64,000 bases of DNA from Clostridiales bacterium (GTDB lineage: Bacteria; Bacillota; Clostridia; Lachnospirales; Cellulosilyticaceae): NCBI GenBank assembly GCA_019418225.1, contig DYCF01000017.1:35342-99341 (forward strand), in the 5' to 3' direction. Under the pieces are notes generated by a model. The model did no database searches. It was not told the origin of the DNA and saw only the letters and a list, made by a program, of their open reading frames with translations. The translations under genes were made by a program, and so were the position numbers. This document shows, in pieces, positions 43,760 through 53,225 of this stretch. How positions within the stretch are numbered: the first letter of the stretch is position 1; every line of letters starts with the position of its first letter.

Positions 43760-44647
43760 TTATTTAAGATTTTTTTCTAGGTACTCATAAGCTTCATTGA
43801 TTTCACGTATTTTTTGGTTGGCAAATTCTACGTAGTCTTCTGGCATACCACTTGCTGCAAGTTTATCTGGGTGATATTCTTTAACAAGCTTACGGTAGGC
43901 TTTTTTTACCTCCGCAAGTGTCGTATCTTCACTTACACCAAGTACTGCTTTGTATTTCTTAATAAGACTTTCACTAGATGCTGCTGCCCCTCCACCATAA
44001 TAATTATAGCTTTCTTGATAGCTGCGATTACCACCTGTTAAATGAAGTTTAATGCGTTCATATTCATATGGTGAAATGCCTAAAGCATATAAAATCTTCT
44101 TTGTTTCACTTTCTTTTTGACCATTATCTTCACCTTGTAAGCTAATTCCTACAAAGAGATAAGCTATCATATTAATGGTCCAGCCTGAACAATAGCCTCT
44201 AATCATTTCAGTAAAGATTGTATACTGCTCTGGGTGATTTTTCCCATAATCAAAGGCATCTGCATAATTATTAAGTTCAGCACCATTAATATTAAATCGG
44301 CCTACGATAAATTCTTTAATAAATCGAATTTCTTCTTTTGAAACACTTCCATTTGCTTTAGCAATCATTGCTGAAAGTGCCATAATAGAGGCAACGGCAG
44401 GATTCCTTCCTGCAAATGCTGCATTATTTCTAATTTCACCAGGGAACCTAGGATACTTTCTTCCTAAGAAGAAAATAATGAAAAATGTCCATGGAAAAAC
44501 TAATGTAAGTAGACCCCATAAAAGGCCACTTCTCCCTTTTAAACTCGCTACTGCTCCTACTACAATGGCTAGTATAATTCTTACTATCCATAAAATCAGA
44601 CTCATCCCAAATCCAAGGATGCCTCCAATCAAACTTACTATCGACAT
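43760..44647 (-). CDS. Membrane-anchored TerB-DnaJ (DjlA-like) co-chaperone
   Basis: 295 residues. Two N-terminal membrane segments (about 1-60, ILWIVRIILAIVVGA and LLTLVFPWTFFIIFFLG), a TerB-like helical domain (about 80-200, ASIMALSAMIAKANGSVSKE), and a C-terminal J domain with the HPD motif in KEYHPDKLA. The J domain stimulates DnaK ATPase. The layout matches DjlA-type proteins, which act at the membrane. Single gene. Confidence 0.88.
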   Translation of the reverse strand: MSIVSLIGGILGFGMSLILWIVRIILAIVVGAVASLKGRSGLLWGLLTLVFPWTFFIIFFLGRKYPRFPGEIRNNAAFAGRNPAVASIMALSAMIAKANGSVSKEEIRFIKEFIVGRFNINGAELNNYADAFDYGKNHPEQYTIFTEMIRGYCSGWTINMIAYLFVGISLQGEDNGQKESETKKILYALGISPYEYERIKLHLTGGNRSYQESYNYYGGGAAASSESLIKKYKAVLGVSEDTTLAEVKKAYRKLVKEYHPDKLAASGMPEDYVEFANQKIREINEAYEYLEKNLK

Positions 44648-44936
44648 ACTAGTCCTCCCTTTTGTACTTTTCTTCCAATTTCATGTGATTTATTTTAACA
44701 CATACGTTTATTTCCTACAATGATTCTTTATATTCTTATGATTGATAGTAGCTTATCATTTTATTATGTGTTTTTTATGTCCTTTTTATAAATCTTTTAT
44801 TGAAGTCCATACTTATTTTTTTCTAATTCTTTTCTTATTTTCACATAAACAGGTACCTCTTCCTTCTTTTTATAATACAATATACTATACCTACTTTATA
44901 TAAAATATGGGATATATTAAGACTTTTCTTTTCGGC
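44648..44936. other. Non-coding interval upstream of dapA
   Basis: About 290 bp, AT-rich. I looked for a lysine riboswitch and see none; the dapA promoter lies at its right end. Confidence 0.5.
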
Positions 44937-44965
44937 TTGTCTCTTCTTCATTTAATTCGTATAAT
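44937..44965 (+). promoter_or_regulatory. dapA promoter
   Basis: TTGTCT (44937-44942), 17-bp spacer, TATAAT (44960-44965), about 35 nt before the start codon, leaving no room for a riboswitch. Confidence 0.78.
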
Positions 44966-45000
44966 AGTCTTATAAATCCCATAAACTTGGAGGAAGTTTT

Positions 45001-45882
45001 ATGAAAAAAGCAATTTTCACTGGTTCTGGTGTTGCTATTATCACACCTTTTACACCAGAAGGCGCAGTTGATTTTAATAAATTTGAAGAGCTCGTAGAGT
45101 GGCATATTGCCGAAGGTACTGATGCAATCATTGTATGCGGTACAACTGGCGAGGCTGCTACATTACCTATGGAAGAGCATAAAGCACTTATTGAGTGCTG
45201 TGTCAAAAAAGTAAATGGCCGCATTCCAGTTATCGCTGGTGCCGGCAGTAATGATACAATGCACGCTATTGGTACAACAAAATTTGCACAGGAAGCTGGC
45301 GCAGATGCCGTTTTATCTGTTGTTCCTTACTATAATAAAACAACACAAAAAGGGCTCTACGCTCACTTTAAGGCGATTGCCGAAAGCACAAATTTACCAA
45401 TTATTCTTTATAATGTTCCAGGTCGTACTGTCTTAGATATGGCACCTTCTACTGTTAAAGAACTTTCTCTCATTCCTAATATTGTCGGCATCAAAGAATG
45501 TAATTTTAATCATATTGGTGAAATTCGTAAGCTTTGTGGCGAAGACTTTGCAATTTATACAGGGGATGACCAAAATGTAGTTCCTGCACTTTCAATGGGA
45601 AGTCTAGGTGTCATCTCTGTTATGGCAAATATTATCCCTAAAGATACACACAATATGGTTATGGACTTCTTAAACGGTGAAGTTGCCAAAAGCCGTGAGG
45701 CACAAATCAAGGTGCTTGACCTTGTTCATGCCCTCTTCATTGAAGCAAGTCCAAGTCCTGTTAAAACAGCTATGAATATGTTGGGTATGGGGGCAGGATC
45801 TTGTCGTCTACCAATTGTAGCTATGGAACCTGAAAATGAAGCGATTCTCAAAAATGCACTAAAACAATATGGCTTATTATAA
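45001..45882 (+). CDS. dapA: 4-hydroxy-tetrahydrodipicolinate synthase
   Basis: 293 residues. TIM-barrel with GTTGEAATLP (pyruvate-binding Thr-Thr), catalytic Tyr in ILYNVPGRT and Schiff-base Lys in VGIKECNF. It condenses pyruvate with aspartate semialdehyde, the first step to lysine and to diaminopimelate for peptidoglycan. TTGGAGGAAG precedes the ATG. Monocistronic here; other dap genes are not nearby. Confidence 0.96.
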   Translation: MKKAIFTGSGVAIITPFTPEGAVDFNKFEELVEWHIAEGTDAIIVCGTTGEAATLPMEEHKALIECCVKKVNGRIPVIAGAGSNDTMHAIGTTKFAQEAGADAVLSVVPYYNKTTQKGLYAHFKAIAESTNLPIILYNVPGRTVLDMAPSTVKELSLIPNIVGIKECNFNHIGEIRKLCGEDFAIYTGDDQNVVPALSMGSLGVISVMANIIPKDTHNMVMDFLNGEVAKSREAQIKVLDLVHALFIEASPSPVKTAMNMLGMGAGSCRLPIVAMEPENEAILKNALKQYGLL

Positions 45883-45905
45883 AAATGCAAACTTTCTGAG
45901 CCATT

Positions 45906-45957
45906 AAAAAAAGATGTTATCACCATTTCATAATGATTTGGTGATAACATCTTTTTT
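45906..45957. terminator. Bidirectional dapA/DUF368 terminator
   Basis: A 19-nt stem AAAAAAGATGTTATCACCA / TGGTGATAACATCTTTTTT with a 14-nt loop between convergent genes. Confidence 0.9.
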
Positions 45958-46030
45958 GTTTTCTCTATTTATTTTTATATCTAATCCCTTAAGCTTTAAT
46001 TATTTATTTAATTATTTTCTCTATGTATTT

Positions 46031-46888
46031 TTAAGCTTTTACTAATTCTTTATTTCTTCTTACTTTAGCTTGGAATTTTTCTGAAGCAAAAAGTAATGAA
46101 ATCGCAGCACCTATTATAAGTGTAATAATAGCTACAATGAATTGACCTGAGAATGCAAAGCCTGATTCCTTAAGTACTGGGAATATTGACCCTACCACTA
46201 AACCTAAAATGGCAAAGAAAGTAAGCTGCTCATTTTTCTTAAGGCAAATATCAATTAACTTGGCACCACCTAAAAGACCAATTAATACACCAATAGCTAC
46301 ACACATTAATACCGGAATATTAAATGTAGAAATAGCATTTAATACGCTTGTATAAACACCTAATACAACTAAAATAAGTGAACCACTTACACCCGGTAAG
46401 ATCATACATGCCGCTGCAATAGCGCCGCATACAATAAGCTTAATAGCTGAGCCTAATGTAATTGTCGTAATAATTGCATTTGCTGTCTCTTCACCTTCAC
46501 CAATTAAGCTCATGCCAAACATAATGGCAAATGTAATCACGAAAGGTATGAGCGCAACGCCATTAAATTTCTTCACTGTGGCACGCTTATAAATCATCGG
46601 TACACTTCCTATAATAAGCCCCATAAAGAAGAAATTAACTGGCATTGGATAGGCTTCTAATAAGAAACCAATTAACTTACTAAATAAAATAATACCAATA
46701 CCTGCACCTATAGCAATAGGAATTAAAAACATCATATTCTTTTTAAACTGTTTTCTTAAGTTACTTACAGCCCCAATGAGCTCATCGTAAATATTAAGAA
46801 CAACAGCCATTGTTCCCCCACTTACACCAGGGATGATATTAGCCACACCAATGATGGCACCATAAATCATATTCCATATAAACTCCAT
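46031..46888 (-). CDS. DUF368-family membrane protein (candidate polyprenyl-phosphate translocase)
   Basis: 285 residues from the ATG at 46888, which has AAGGAGAG upstream; an in-frame ATG at 47023 gives an unlikely hydrophilic tail. About eight to ten helices with the internally repeated motif NIIPGVSGGTMAVVL and MILPGVSGSLILVVL. DUF368 proteins (PopT in Vibrio and Staphylococcus work) return undecaprenyl phosphate to the inner leaflet for cell-wall synthesis. That function is taken from the family. Confidence 0.85.
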   Translation of the reverse strand: MEFIWNMIYGAIIGVANIIPGVSGGTMAVVLNIYDELIGAVSNLRKQFKKNMMFLIPIAIGAGIGIILFSKLIGFLLEAYPMPVNFFFMGLIIGSVPMIYKRATVKKFNGVALIPFVITFAIMFGMSLIGEGEETANAIITTITLGSAIKLIVCGAIAAACMILPGVSGSLILVVLGVYTSVLNAISTFNIPVLMCVAIGVLIGLLGGAKLIDICLKKNEQLTFFAILGLVVGSIFPVLKESGFAFSGQFIVAIITLIIGAAISLLFASEKFQAKVRRNKELVKA

Positions 46889-47112
46889 CTTATTTTCTCT
46901 CCTTTTATTCATCATCGTAAATATATTTAAATTTACAATTGGCCATGTACTTTTATACATAGTAATAAGATTTGGTCTTAAATCTTCCTTATTATACACT
47001 AGTTTATTATATTCGGGTAGCATATTTTTATTTTTTTCCTAAATTACCCGTCCCCCCTCTTCTTGCCTTTTATGTTATAATCGTAAAATAATGTATTTTT
47101 AGGGAGGTTCCC

Positions 47113-48039
47113 ATGAACTTTGTTGCAATTGACTTTGAAACAGCTAATGAAAAACGTAATAGCCCTTGTTCTTTAGGTTTAACAATTGTACAAGATGGCA
47201 AAATCATAGATGAAAAATATTGGCTTATTCGCCCAAAAGAAATGCGCTTTACACCTATGAATATCATGATTCATGGTATTCGTCCTGGTGATGTAGAAGA
47301 TGCCTTAGAATTTGATGCCCTTTGGCCAGAAATACTGCCTTACTTAGAAGGGCACTTGGTTGTGGCTCATAATGCTTCCTTTGACTTTAGTGTCTTAAGA
47401 AGTACTTTAAGTTTATATGACATACCATTTCCTACTTTAAATTATTGTTGTACTATGGTCATGTCTAGACACTTTTTCTGTTATCTTCCCAATGCCAAGC
47501 TCAACACTGTCGCAAATCACTTAGGCTTTAAATTTAACCATCACCACGCCTTGGCTGATGCCACAGCTTGTGCCTATGTCTTCTTAGAAATTGCTAAAGA
47601 GGTCGGTACGACTGATTTAGAGGTTTTAAGTGATACAGTAGGCTTTAAAATAGGTAAGCTCTATGAAGGCGGCTATACCTCTGCCGGCTCTTTAGGCATC
47701 GGTAAAGTATCAAAACGTCGTGACACCATGACTGAGACTGTACCTACAACTTATAGTGATACCACTTACTTTAAAGACAAACGCGTTGCCTTCACAGGAC
47801 CGCTACAATCTATGGCACGTCATGAAGCCATTGCTATCATTGAAAAATTAGGCGGAGATTATACCCCTTCTGTGACACTCAAAACAAATCTCGTCATCAC
47901 TAACGTGCCTAATCCTCTTGCCCTCAGTGAAGATCAAATGAGCACAAAACTTCGCCGTGCCACTACCCTTATCGCACGCGGTCAAAAAATAGACTTCCTC
48001 ACAGAAGCCGAATTTCTAAAACTTGTCACACCCTCCTAA
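47113..48039 (+). CDS. DEDDh exonuclease fused to a BRCT domain
   Basis: 308 residues. The N-terminal DnaQ-like exonuclease (about 1-170) has ExoI FVAIDFETA (Asp7, Glu9), ExoII VVAHNASFDFSVL and ExoIII HHALADATACA (His and Asp). A charged linker precedes a C-terminal BRCT domain (about 220-308, DKRVAFTGPLQSMARHEAI), as found in NAD-dependent ligases. It likely degrades 3' DNA ends during repair or proofreading. AGGGAGG precedes the start. Confidence 0.92.
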   Translation: MNFVAIDFETANEKRNSPCSLGLTIVQDGKIIDEKYWLIRPKEMRFTPMNIMIHGIRPGDVEDALEFDALWPEILPYLEGHLVVAHNASFDFSVLRSTLSLYDIPFPTLNYCCTMVMSRHFFCYLPNAKLNTVANHLGFKFNHHHALADATACAYVFLEIAKEVGTTDLEVLSDTVGFKIGKLYEGGYTSAGSLGIGKVSKRRDTMTETVPTTYSDTTYFKDKRVAFTGPLQSMARHEAIAIIEKLGGDYTPSVTLKTNLVITNVPNPLALSEDQMSTKLRRATTLIARGQKIDFLTEAEFLKLVTPS

Positions 48040-48126
48040 TCATAATAAAGCCACTCGCCTCACGTAATCACCTCAAATTTTGAGTTTAGCATCATAAAGT
48101 TAAAAATCAAACTTCCTACGCTATAA

Positions 48127-48164
48127 AAAACAGACGTTCCCAATAACTAGAACGTCTGTTTTTT
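48127..48164 (+). terminator. Terminator of the exonuclease gene
   Basis: A 12-bp stem AAACAGACGTTC / GAACGTCTGTTT with a 10-nt loop and a T run, about 90 nt past the stop. Confidence 0.78.
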
Positions 48165-48271
48165 ATTTCTATCGCGACTTGGAGCGTAGCGACGGAGCAG
48201 GAAAAATAAATACTTAAACTTATCCATGCTCCATTTCACTCACCCACAAAGTACGCACACCTTTTGGCGCC

Positions 48272-48466
48272 CTAATCTTTATATAATCCTTGATTTAAAA
48301 TCTCTCTTGCAATGAGTCCTATATTGACTTCTCTTAAATCCATAGGGACCTCAATAATGCGGTCTGTTAAAGTTACTTCTACATATCCTGCATCATTGCC
48401 ATTTTCATCATAAGTAATAATATCGTAAGTAATAATTTCTTCTTTAAGTTCTTTTAATGTAATCAT
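48272..48466 (-). CDS. Small hypothetical protein, 64 residues
   Basis: MITLKELKEEIITYDIITYD then ENGNDAGYVEVTLTD and so on. GGAGAAGA immediately precedes the ATG. The protein is acidic and lacks hydrophobic segments. No family recognised. It faces the nitrilase gene divergently and has no close partner. Confidence 0.55.
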   Translation of the reverse strand: MITLKELKEEIITYDIITYDENGNDAGYVEVTLTDRIIEVPMDLREVNIGLIAREILNQGLYKD

Positions 48467-48657
48467 TTCTTCTCCTTAAGTCATATGAAGCCATATGTTT
48501 TTTTCCTATTATATACTAGCTTTTCTTAAATTACGATGTTTTATAAAGATTTTCTTTTATTGTTATTGACAATATGCCCACTCTAATTTCATACTATAAT
48601 TAAGTATTTTACATAAAATTATATTTTTACAAGTCTATTTCAAAACAGAGGTGTTGT

Positions 48658-50616
48658 ATGACTATTTATTTTAAACGTCCCTCGAAGACTCTTTTCTTGG
48701 GCTTATGTGGCTTTTTCTTCTTAGCAGTACTTTTCCTCTACAGCTATTTTCATAAACAGCCTTTACAAGATACCCTCCGCATTGGTGTTGTAAACTTTGA
48801 TGCAACCTGGGGAGATAAAGAAGCTAACTTGCAGAAAATGAAAAATATGATTATAAAAGCTGGTGAAAGCAATGTAGAGATGCTGGTTTTTCCAGAATTA
48901 GCCCTTACAGGCTATGCCGATCAAACCCATGAAAATGGCATCCCCCTCAATGTTCTTTCTAAGGCCTCTAAAATGCATTATAAATTAGCGGAGACTTTTC
49001 CTAGTACAGACCCCTCAGCAGCTTCTAATCAAATTGCTACTTTATGTAAGAAGTACAATATGTATGTTGTCTATGGCTTTGCTGAAATGGATGCTACAAA
49101 TCCAATGACCCTTTACAATGCGGCTGCCATTATTGGCCCAGACGGCCCTATTGGCAGCTATCACAAAGTCCATCCCAATGGCAATGAAGGGGATTGGTGC
49201 ACCATGGGAAAAGAGCCTTTTATATTTGATTCACCTTGGGGACCTATAGGTATTAGTATTTGCTATGATACATATGGCTATCCGGAAATGGCTAGTTATT
49301 ATGCAGCGAAAGGATGCCGCCTTATCTTAAACCCTACCGCAAGTTCTAAAACCTATGATTATCGTACAGATAACGCAACAAAATGGGGTTGGTATTACAA
49401 AACTCGTCTTCATGGCCTAAGTACACTTAAAAACGTCTATATTGCCAGCAGTAATTTAACAGGCGAAGAAATTCCTTACGAAGGTGCTACCATTATGCCT
49501 ATTGAATTTCCAGGTGGTAGTATGATTGTCGGACCTAAGAAAATAGAATTAGGGGTTAATATCCTAGATAATATGCAGCATGCCGGGATTTATACGAAGT
49601 CAGAAGGCATCTTCGTCGCCAACATTGACTTTTCTGAAAGGCTTTATGAGGATGAAGAGATTACGCTCAAACCTGAACTCTATGCCAACTGGTATGAGAC
49701 ACTTTCTAAATCAAGTTTGCCTTCACTCTCTTTTGAATCCCTTAATATGGCTGTTAGCAACTTTTCTCCCATTGCAGGAAGCATCAAGTCTAATCTCATA
49801 AATATGACGACTACCATGAAAGCAGCTTATAATGCAGACGTGGACCTTTTACTTTTCCCACAAATGAGTTTATCTGGTTATAGCTCAAATTGGGACCTTG
49901 GCGTACTTGAAAGCCTTGCGGAAACAGTTCCTGGTCCTTCTACTGAAACCATTACTGCTTTTTGTAAACAGTATAATCTCTATGTCGGCTTTGGTCTTCT
50001 TGAAAAAGATGCTGAAACTGACAAATTATATAACACCGTTGTCCTCATAAGTCCGACAGGGATTTTAGGCACTTATCGTCAAATCCATTTAACGAATTCG
50101 GAAAAGACTTATCTTACAGAAGGCACGACACCAACTATCGTCGACACACCTTTTGGTAAAATCGGCTTAAGTACTGGCTTAGATACTTTAAATAGCGTGG
50201 AACTCATTCGTTATTATACAGGCATGGGCTGCCAAGTCATTTTAAATCCTACATTAAATGTTCAAACAGCCACAAATCATACAGTCCTTGAATACTTAGT
50301 AGATACCAATGGCATTTATCTTTTAACTGCAGCGCCTTGTGAAACAAATAATCCTGATGCCCTTAGGACATCTTCTAGCACCATACTCGGACCTAAATAC
50401 GGCAGTAATGAAAAAAGCGCCCATATTGAACGCAGTCCCTACTATATTGATTACTACGGCAATCCCAAACCAACTTTCTTCCATCCACTGCTCCTTGCTG
50501 AAAGTATCAACCTCTACAAGGGCCGTCTAGGTAGCCTCTATGAAACGCCTAGAGAAACACTGACTATATACCCTATTTGGTACAATGCCTTAGCACAACC
50601 AAACAATAAATCATAA
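48658..50616 (+). CDS. Membrane-anchored tandem nitrilase, second domain catalytically degenerate
   Basis: 652 residues. Signal anchor about 11-31. The first carbon-nitrogen hydrolase domain (about 40-325) has the complete triad: Glu80 (FPELALTGY), Lys170 (SYHKVHP), Cys202 (ISICYDT). A second domain (about 355-640) keeps the fold landmarks but not the chemistry: Gln402 (FPQMSLSGY), Gln475 (TYRQIHL), Gly507 (GLSTGLDT) replace Glu, Lys and Cys. The extracytosolic first domain could hydrolyse an amide or nitrile, or transfer an acyl group. The second may be a structural or binding partner mimicking the nitrilase dimer. Not Lnt: only one membrane helix. Confidence 0.88.
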   Translation: MTIYFKRPSKTLFLGLCGFFFLAVLFLYSYFHKQPLQDTLRIGVVNFDATWGDKEANLQKMKNMIIKAGESNVEMLVFPELALTGYADQTHENGIPLNVLSKASKMHYKLAETFPSTDPSAASNQIATLCKKYNMYVVYGFAEMDATNPMTLYNAAAIIGPDGPIGSYHKVHPNGNEGDWCTMGKEPFIFDSPWGPIGISICYDTYGYPEMASYYAAKGCRLILNPTASSKTYDYRTDNATKWGWYYKTRLHGLSTLKNVYIASSNLTGEEIPYEGATIMPIEFPGGSMIVGPKKIELGVNILDNMQHAGIYTKSEGIFVANIDFSERLYEDEEITLKPELYANWYETLSKSSLPSLSFESLNMAVSNFSPIAGSIKSNLINMTTTMKAAYNADVDLLLFPQMSLSGYSSNWDLGVLESLAETVPGPSTETITAFCKQYNLYVGFGLLEKDAETDKLYNTVVLISPTGILGTYRQIHLTNSEKTYLTEGTTPTIVDTPFGKIGLSTGLDTLNSVELIRYYTGMGCQVILNPTLNVQTATNHTVLEYLVDTNGIYLLTAAPCETNNPDALRTSSSTILGPKYGSNEKSAHIERSPYYIDYYGNPKPTFFHPLLLAESINLYKGRLGSLYETPRETLTIYPIWYNALAQPNNKS

Positions 50617-50689
50617 AAAAAAGACAACACTCACTTTATCTGACCTTCAAACCAAATGAATGTCAAGGTAAATTAGTGTTGCCTTTTTA
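50615..50689. terminator. Terminator between nitrilase and KefB-like genes
   Basis: Outer stem AAAAAGACAACACT / AGTGTTGCCTTTTT with further pairing inside (GACCTT/AAGGT). A and T runs on both sides make it plausible for both converging genes. Confidence 0.65.
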
Positions 50690-50740
50690 TCTCTCTATAC
50701 CGACAGAAGCCTCTCTAGCGGCTAGTACTTTCATACTAAA

Positions 50741-51970
50741 CTATACTGCGAGTTTTCCTTTTACTTTTTCTGTTTCTTCATCCATCTCTTCATCAGATTC
50801 TTTGAAGACTAATTTAAGTAAAATAGGTGTAATGATAGTTGTTACAACAACCATAATAACGATTGGTCCAAATTGTACTGGACTGATTAAACCAAGTGCT
50901 GCCCCTTTACTTGCTACAATTAGGGCAACTTCACCTCTTGAAACCATTCCTGTTCCAATTTGAAGTGCCTCACGATTTGAATATCTACATAGTTTAGCAC
51001 CTAAACCACAACCTACAATCTTAGTTAGGATTGCCATAATTAAAAGTGCTAAAGAAAAGATAATAATCGCTGGTGTCATTTTTGGAAGCTCTACTGTTAA
51101 GCCAATACTTGCGAAGAATACTGGTGATAAAAGAAGGTATGACATTGTTTCAAAACGTTGTGTAATATATTCTTTTTTCACAGTATTTGAAATGATAAGC
51201 CCTGCAATAAATGCACCTGTAATATCTGCTACACCAAAGAATTCTTCTGCGATATAGGCAAGTAATAAACAAAATACGAAAGCAATAATAACGAATCTTC
51301 TTTTATCTTGTTCTTCTTCTGTCCAGTTTTTATAGAATTTATAAAATCCAAATCCTACAACCCCTACAAATACGAAGAATAAAATAATCTTTGTAAGGAC
51401 CCAAATAATATTTACTGAAGTATCTGCCATACTTGTTACAATTGTTAAAGCTACAATCCCTAAAATATCATCTATAATTGCTGCACCTAATATAGCATTT
51501 CCAGCACGTGTTGAAAGTTTACCCATTTCTTTAAGCGTTTCTACCGTGATGCTTACTGAAGTTGCAGTTAAAATAATCCCAATAAAAATATTTTGTAAAT
51601 AAAGTGGTGTTGTTGCACTTGCTAAATCTCCTTTATTAAAGATTGCAGCAATGACAAATCCACCTGCTAATGGTAGGAGTACGCCACATAATGCAATAAC
51701 AAGAGAAGCTTTTCCTGTTTTTTTCATTTCCTTGATATCTGTTTCAAGACCAGCTGTAAACATGAGTGCAATAACACCAAGTTCAGCTAACTGTTTTAAA
51801 AAATCTGTTTCTTGCAAAATATTAAACATTGCTGGCCCTAATACAAGCCCTGCCAAAAGTGCCCCTACTACTTGTGGCATATGGAACTTCTTAGTAAGAA
51901 GTCCAAATAGCTTCGTACTAATTAATATAATTGCAAGATCGAGTAAATAATGGTAAGACATCTTAGTCAT
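50741..51970 (-). CDS. CPA2-type (KefB-like) cation/proton antiporter
   Basis: 409 residues with about 12-13 helices. LPLAGG, AAIIDDILGIVALTI (conserved Asp-Asp of CPA2) and MVSRGEVALIVAS are diagnostic. There is no C-terminal RCK domain; the tail (EESDEEMDEETEKVKGK) is short and charged. It probably exchanges K+ or Na+ for H+. It is divergent from a LysR-type regulator, which may control it. Confidence 0.92.
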   Translation of the reverse strand: MTKMSYHYLLDLAIILISTKLFGLLTKKFHMPQVVGALLAGLVLGPAMFNILQETDFLKQLAELGVIALMFTAGLETDIKEMKKTGKASLVIALCGVLLPLAGGFVIAAIFNKGDLASATTPLYLQNIFIGIILTATSVSITVETLKEMGKLSTRAGNAILGAAIIDDILGIVALTIVTSMADTSVNIIWVLTKIILFFVFVGVVGFGFYKFYKNWTEEEQDKRRFVIIAFVFCLLLAYIAEEFFGVADITGAFIAGLIISNTVKKEYITQRFETMSYLLLSPVFFASIGLTVELPKMTPAIIIFSLALLIMAILTKIVGCGLGAKLCRYSNREALQIGTGMVSRGEVALIVASKGAALGLISPVQFGPIVIMVVVTTIITPILLKLVFKESDEEMDEETEKVKGKLAV

Positions 51971-52195
51971 CTCCTATGTAATATATAATTCTACGGTTTT
52001 GCACAATACATTAAAGCTATCTTTATCTCTTTTTTCTTAGGCTTAATTTATTATTGTGCAATATATGCAAACTTTTTTATTTTTTCGTTTACATAAGCCA
52101 AATTTAGTATAATAATATAAGTAGTATAAGTAAAATGAATTATTTTGATTGTATCTATTAAAAAAATTAATACTATCTTTCGAAAGGAGTCTAAA

Positions 52196-53131
52196 ATGCT
52201 TGATGAACTTAGAACTTTTACAGCTGTTGTCGAAGCCAAAAACTTTACGAAGGCAGCCGAAAAAGTTAATCTTTCGCAGCCTAGCGTTAGCGTACATATT
52301 AAAAATCTAGAGGCCTATTTTGGCACACAACTTATTGCCCGTTGTACAAAGCAAAAAAAATTATTAATTACGGATAGTGGTAAACTCTTATATCGCCGTA
52401 GCAAGGAGCTTTTATCTTTGCTTGAAACAACGAAAGATGAAGTTAAAAATATCTCCAATAGTCCAAAGGGGCATCTTCGTATTGGGGCCACACTTACTAT
52501 CGGTGAATGTTTATTACCACACTTTCTAGGGGAATTCTGCAACAAATATCCGGATATTGAAATAGAAGTTATCATCGGCAATACCAGTGAAGTAACAAGT
52601 ATGGTTAAGGCACTTAAAGTTGACCTTGCCCTTATTGAGGGTAATATTCACTCAAACCGCTTTACACAACAATATTTCTTTGAAGATAATCTTGTCCTCA
52701 TTGCGCCTAAAAGTGCAAATTTGCCAGACACACTCTCTGATTTTAGCTTACTTCAAAACCAAAGATGGCTCACCCGTGAACATGGCTCTGGGTTAAGAGA
52801 AGCCTTAGATTTCTTCTTAACCAATCATCGTATCGTTCCAAATGCTAAGGTTGTCTTTAATAGCAATCTTGCTCTCTTACAAGCTGTAAAAAACAACTTA
52901 GGGATTGCACTTATCTCCACGCATATGTTATTTACACAATGCGATGCCAACGAGGTCTTTGATGTTATTTCATTAGAGGATAATGTACACGTAACATTTT
53001 CTTATATCTTACCTAAGGAAGTACGTCCTTCAAAAGCCACTTGCATTTTATTAGACGAACTAACACCTTATATTGAAAATCTCACCTGTGCACTTGATGC
53101 TAACAACCCTCAAAATACTAGGGTCTTATAA
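52196..53131 (+). CDS. LysR-family transcriptional regulator
   Basis: 311 residues from the ATG at 52196 (CGAAAGGAG nine bases upstream). N-terminal winged HTH (FTKAAEKVNLSQPSVSVHIK) and a two-lobe effector domain. Closest in style to CysL/CbbR regulators, whose effector cannot be read. The 225-bp divergent region to the antiporter gene is the expected binding site. Confidence 0.93.
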   Translation: MLDELRTFTAVVEAKNFTKAAEKVNLSQPSVSVHIKNLEAYFGTQLIARCTKQKKLLITDSGKLLYRRSKELLSLLETTKDEVKNISNSPKGHLRIGATLTIGECLLPHFLGEFCNKYPDIEIEVIIGNTSEVTSMVKALKVDLALIEGNIHSNRFTQQYFFEDNLVLIAPKSANLPDTLSDFSLLQNQRWLTREHGSGLREALDFFLTNHRIVPNAKVVFNSNLALLQAVKNNLGIALISTHMLFTQCDANEVFDVISLEDNVHVTFSYILPKEVRPSKATCILLDELTPYIENLTCALDANNPQNTRVL

Positions 53132-53180
53132 AAGGCAGTTGTATGAATGTTTATAAAACACTCATACAACTGCCTTCTTA
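53131..53180. terminator. LysR / HAD terminator
   Basis: A 21-bp stem AAGGCAGTTGTATGA... / ...TCATACAACTGCCTT (one mismatch) with a 4-nt loop immediately after the lysR stop. Confidence 0.85.
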
Positions 53181-53225
53181 TATAAATATAAACTTATTTT
53201 TATAAGCTTATTTCAAGTAATCTCT

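Noticed and set aside
44648..44936. Possible lysine riboswitch upstream of dapA
   Set aside because: No conserved lysine-aptamer cores are seen and the promoter lies only about 35 nt before the start codon.
48658..50616. Apolipoprotein N-acyltransferase (Lnt)
   Set aside because: Lnt has several N-terminal membrane helices and one nitrilase domain; this protein has one helix and two domains.
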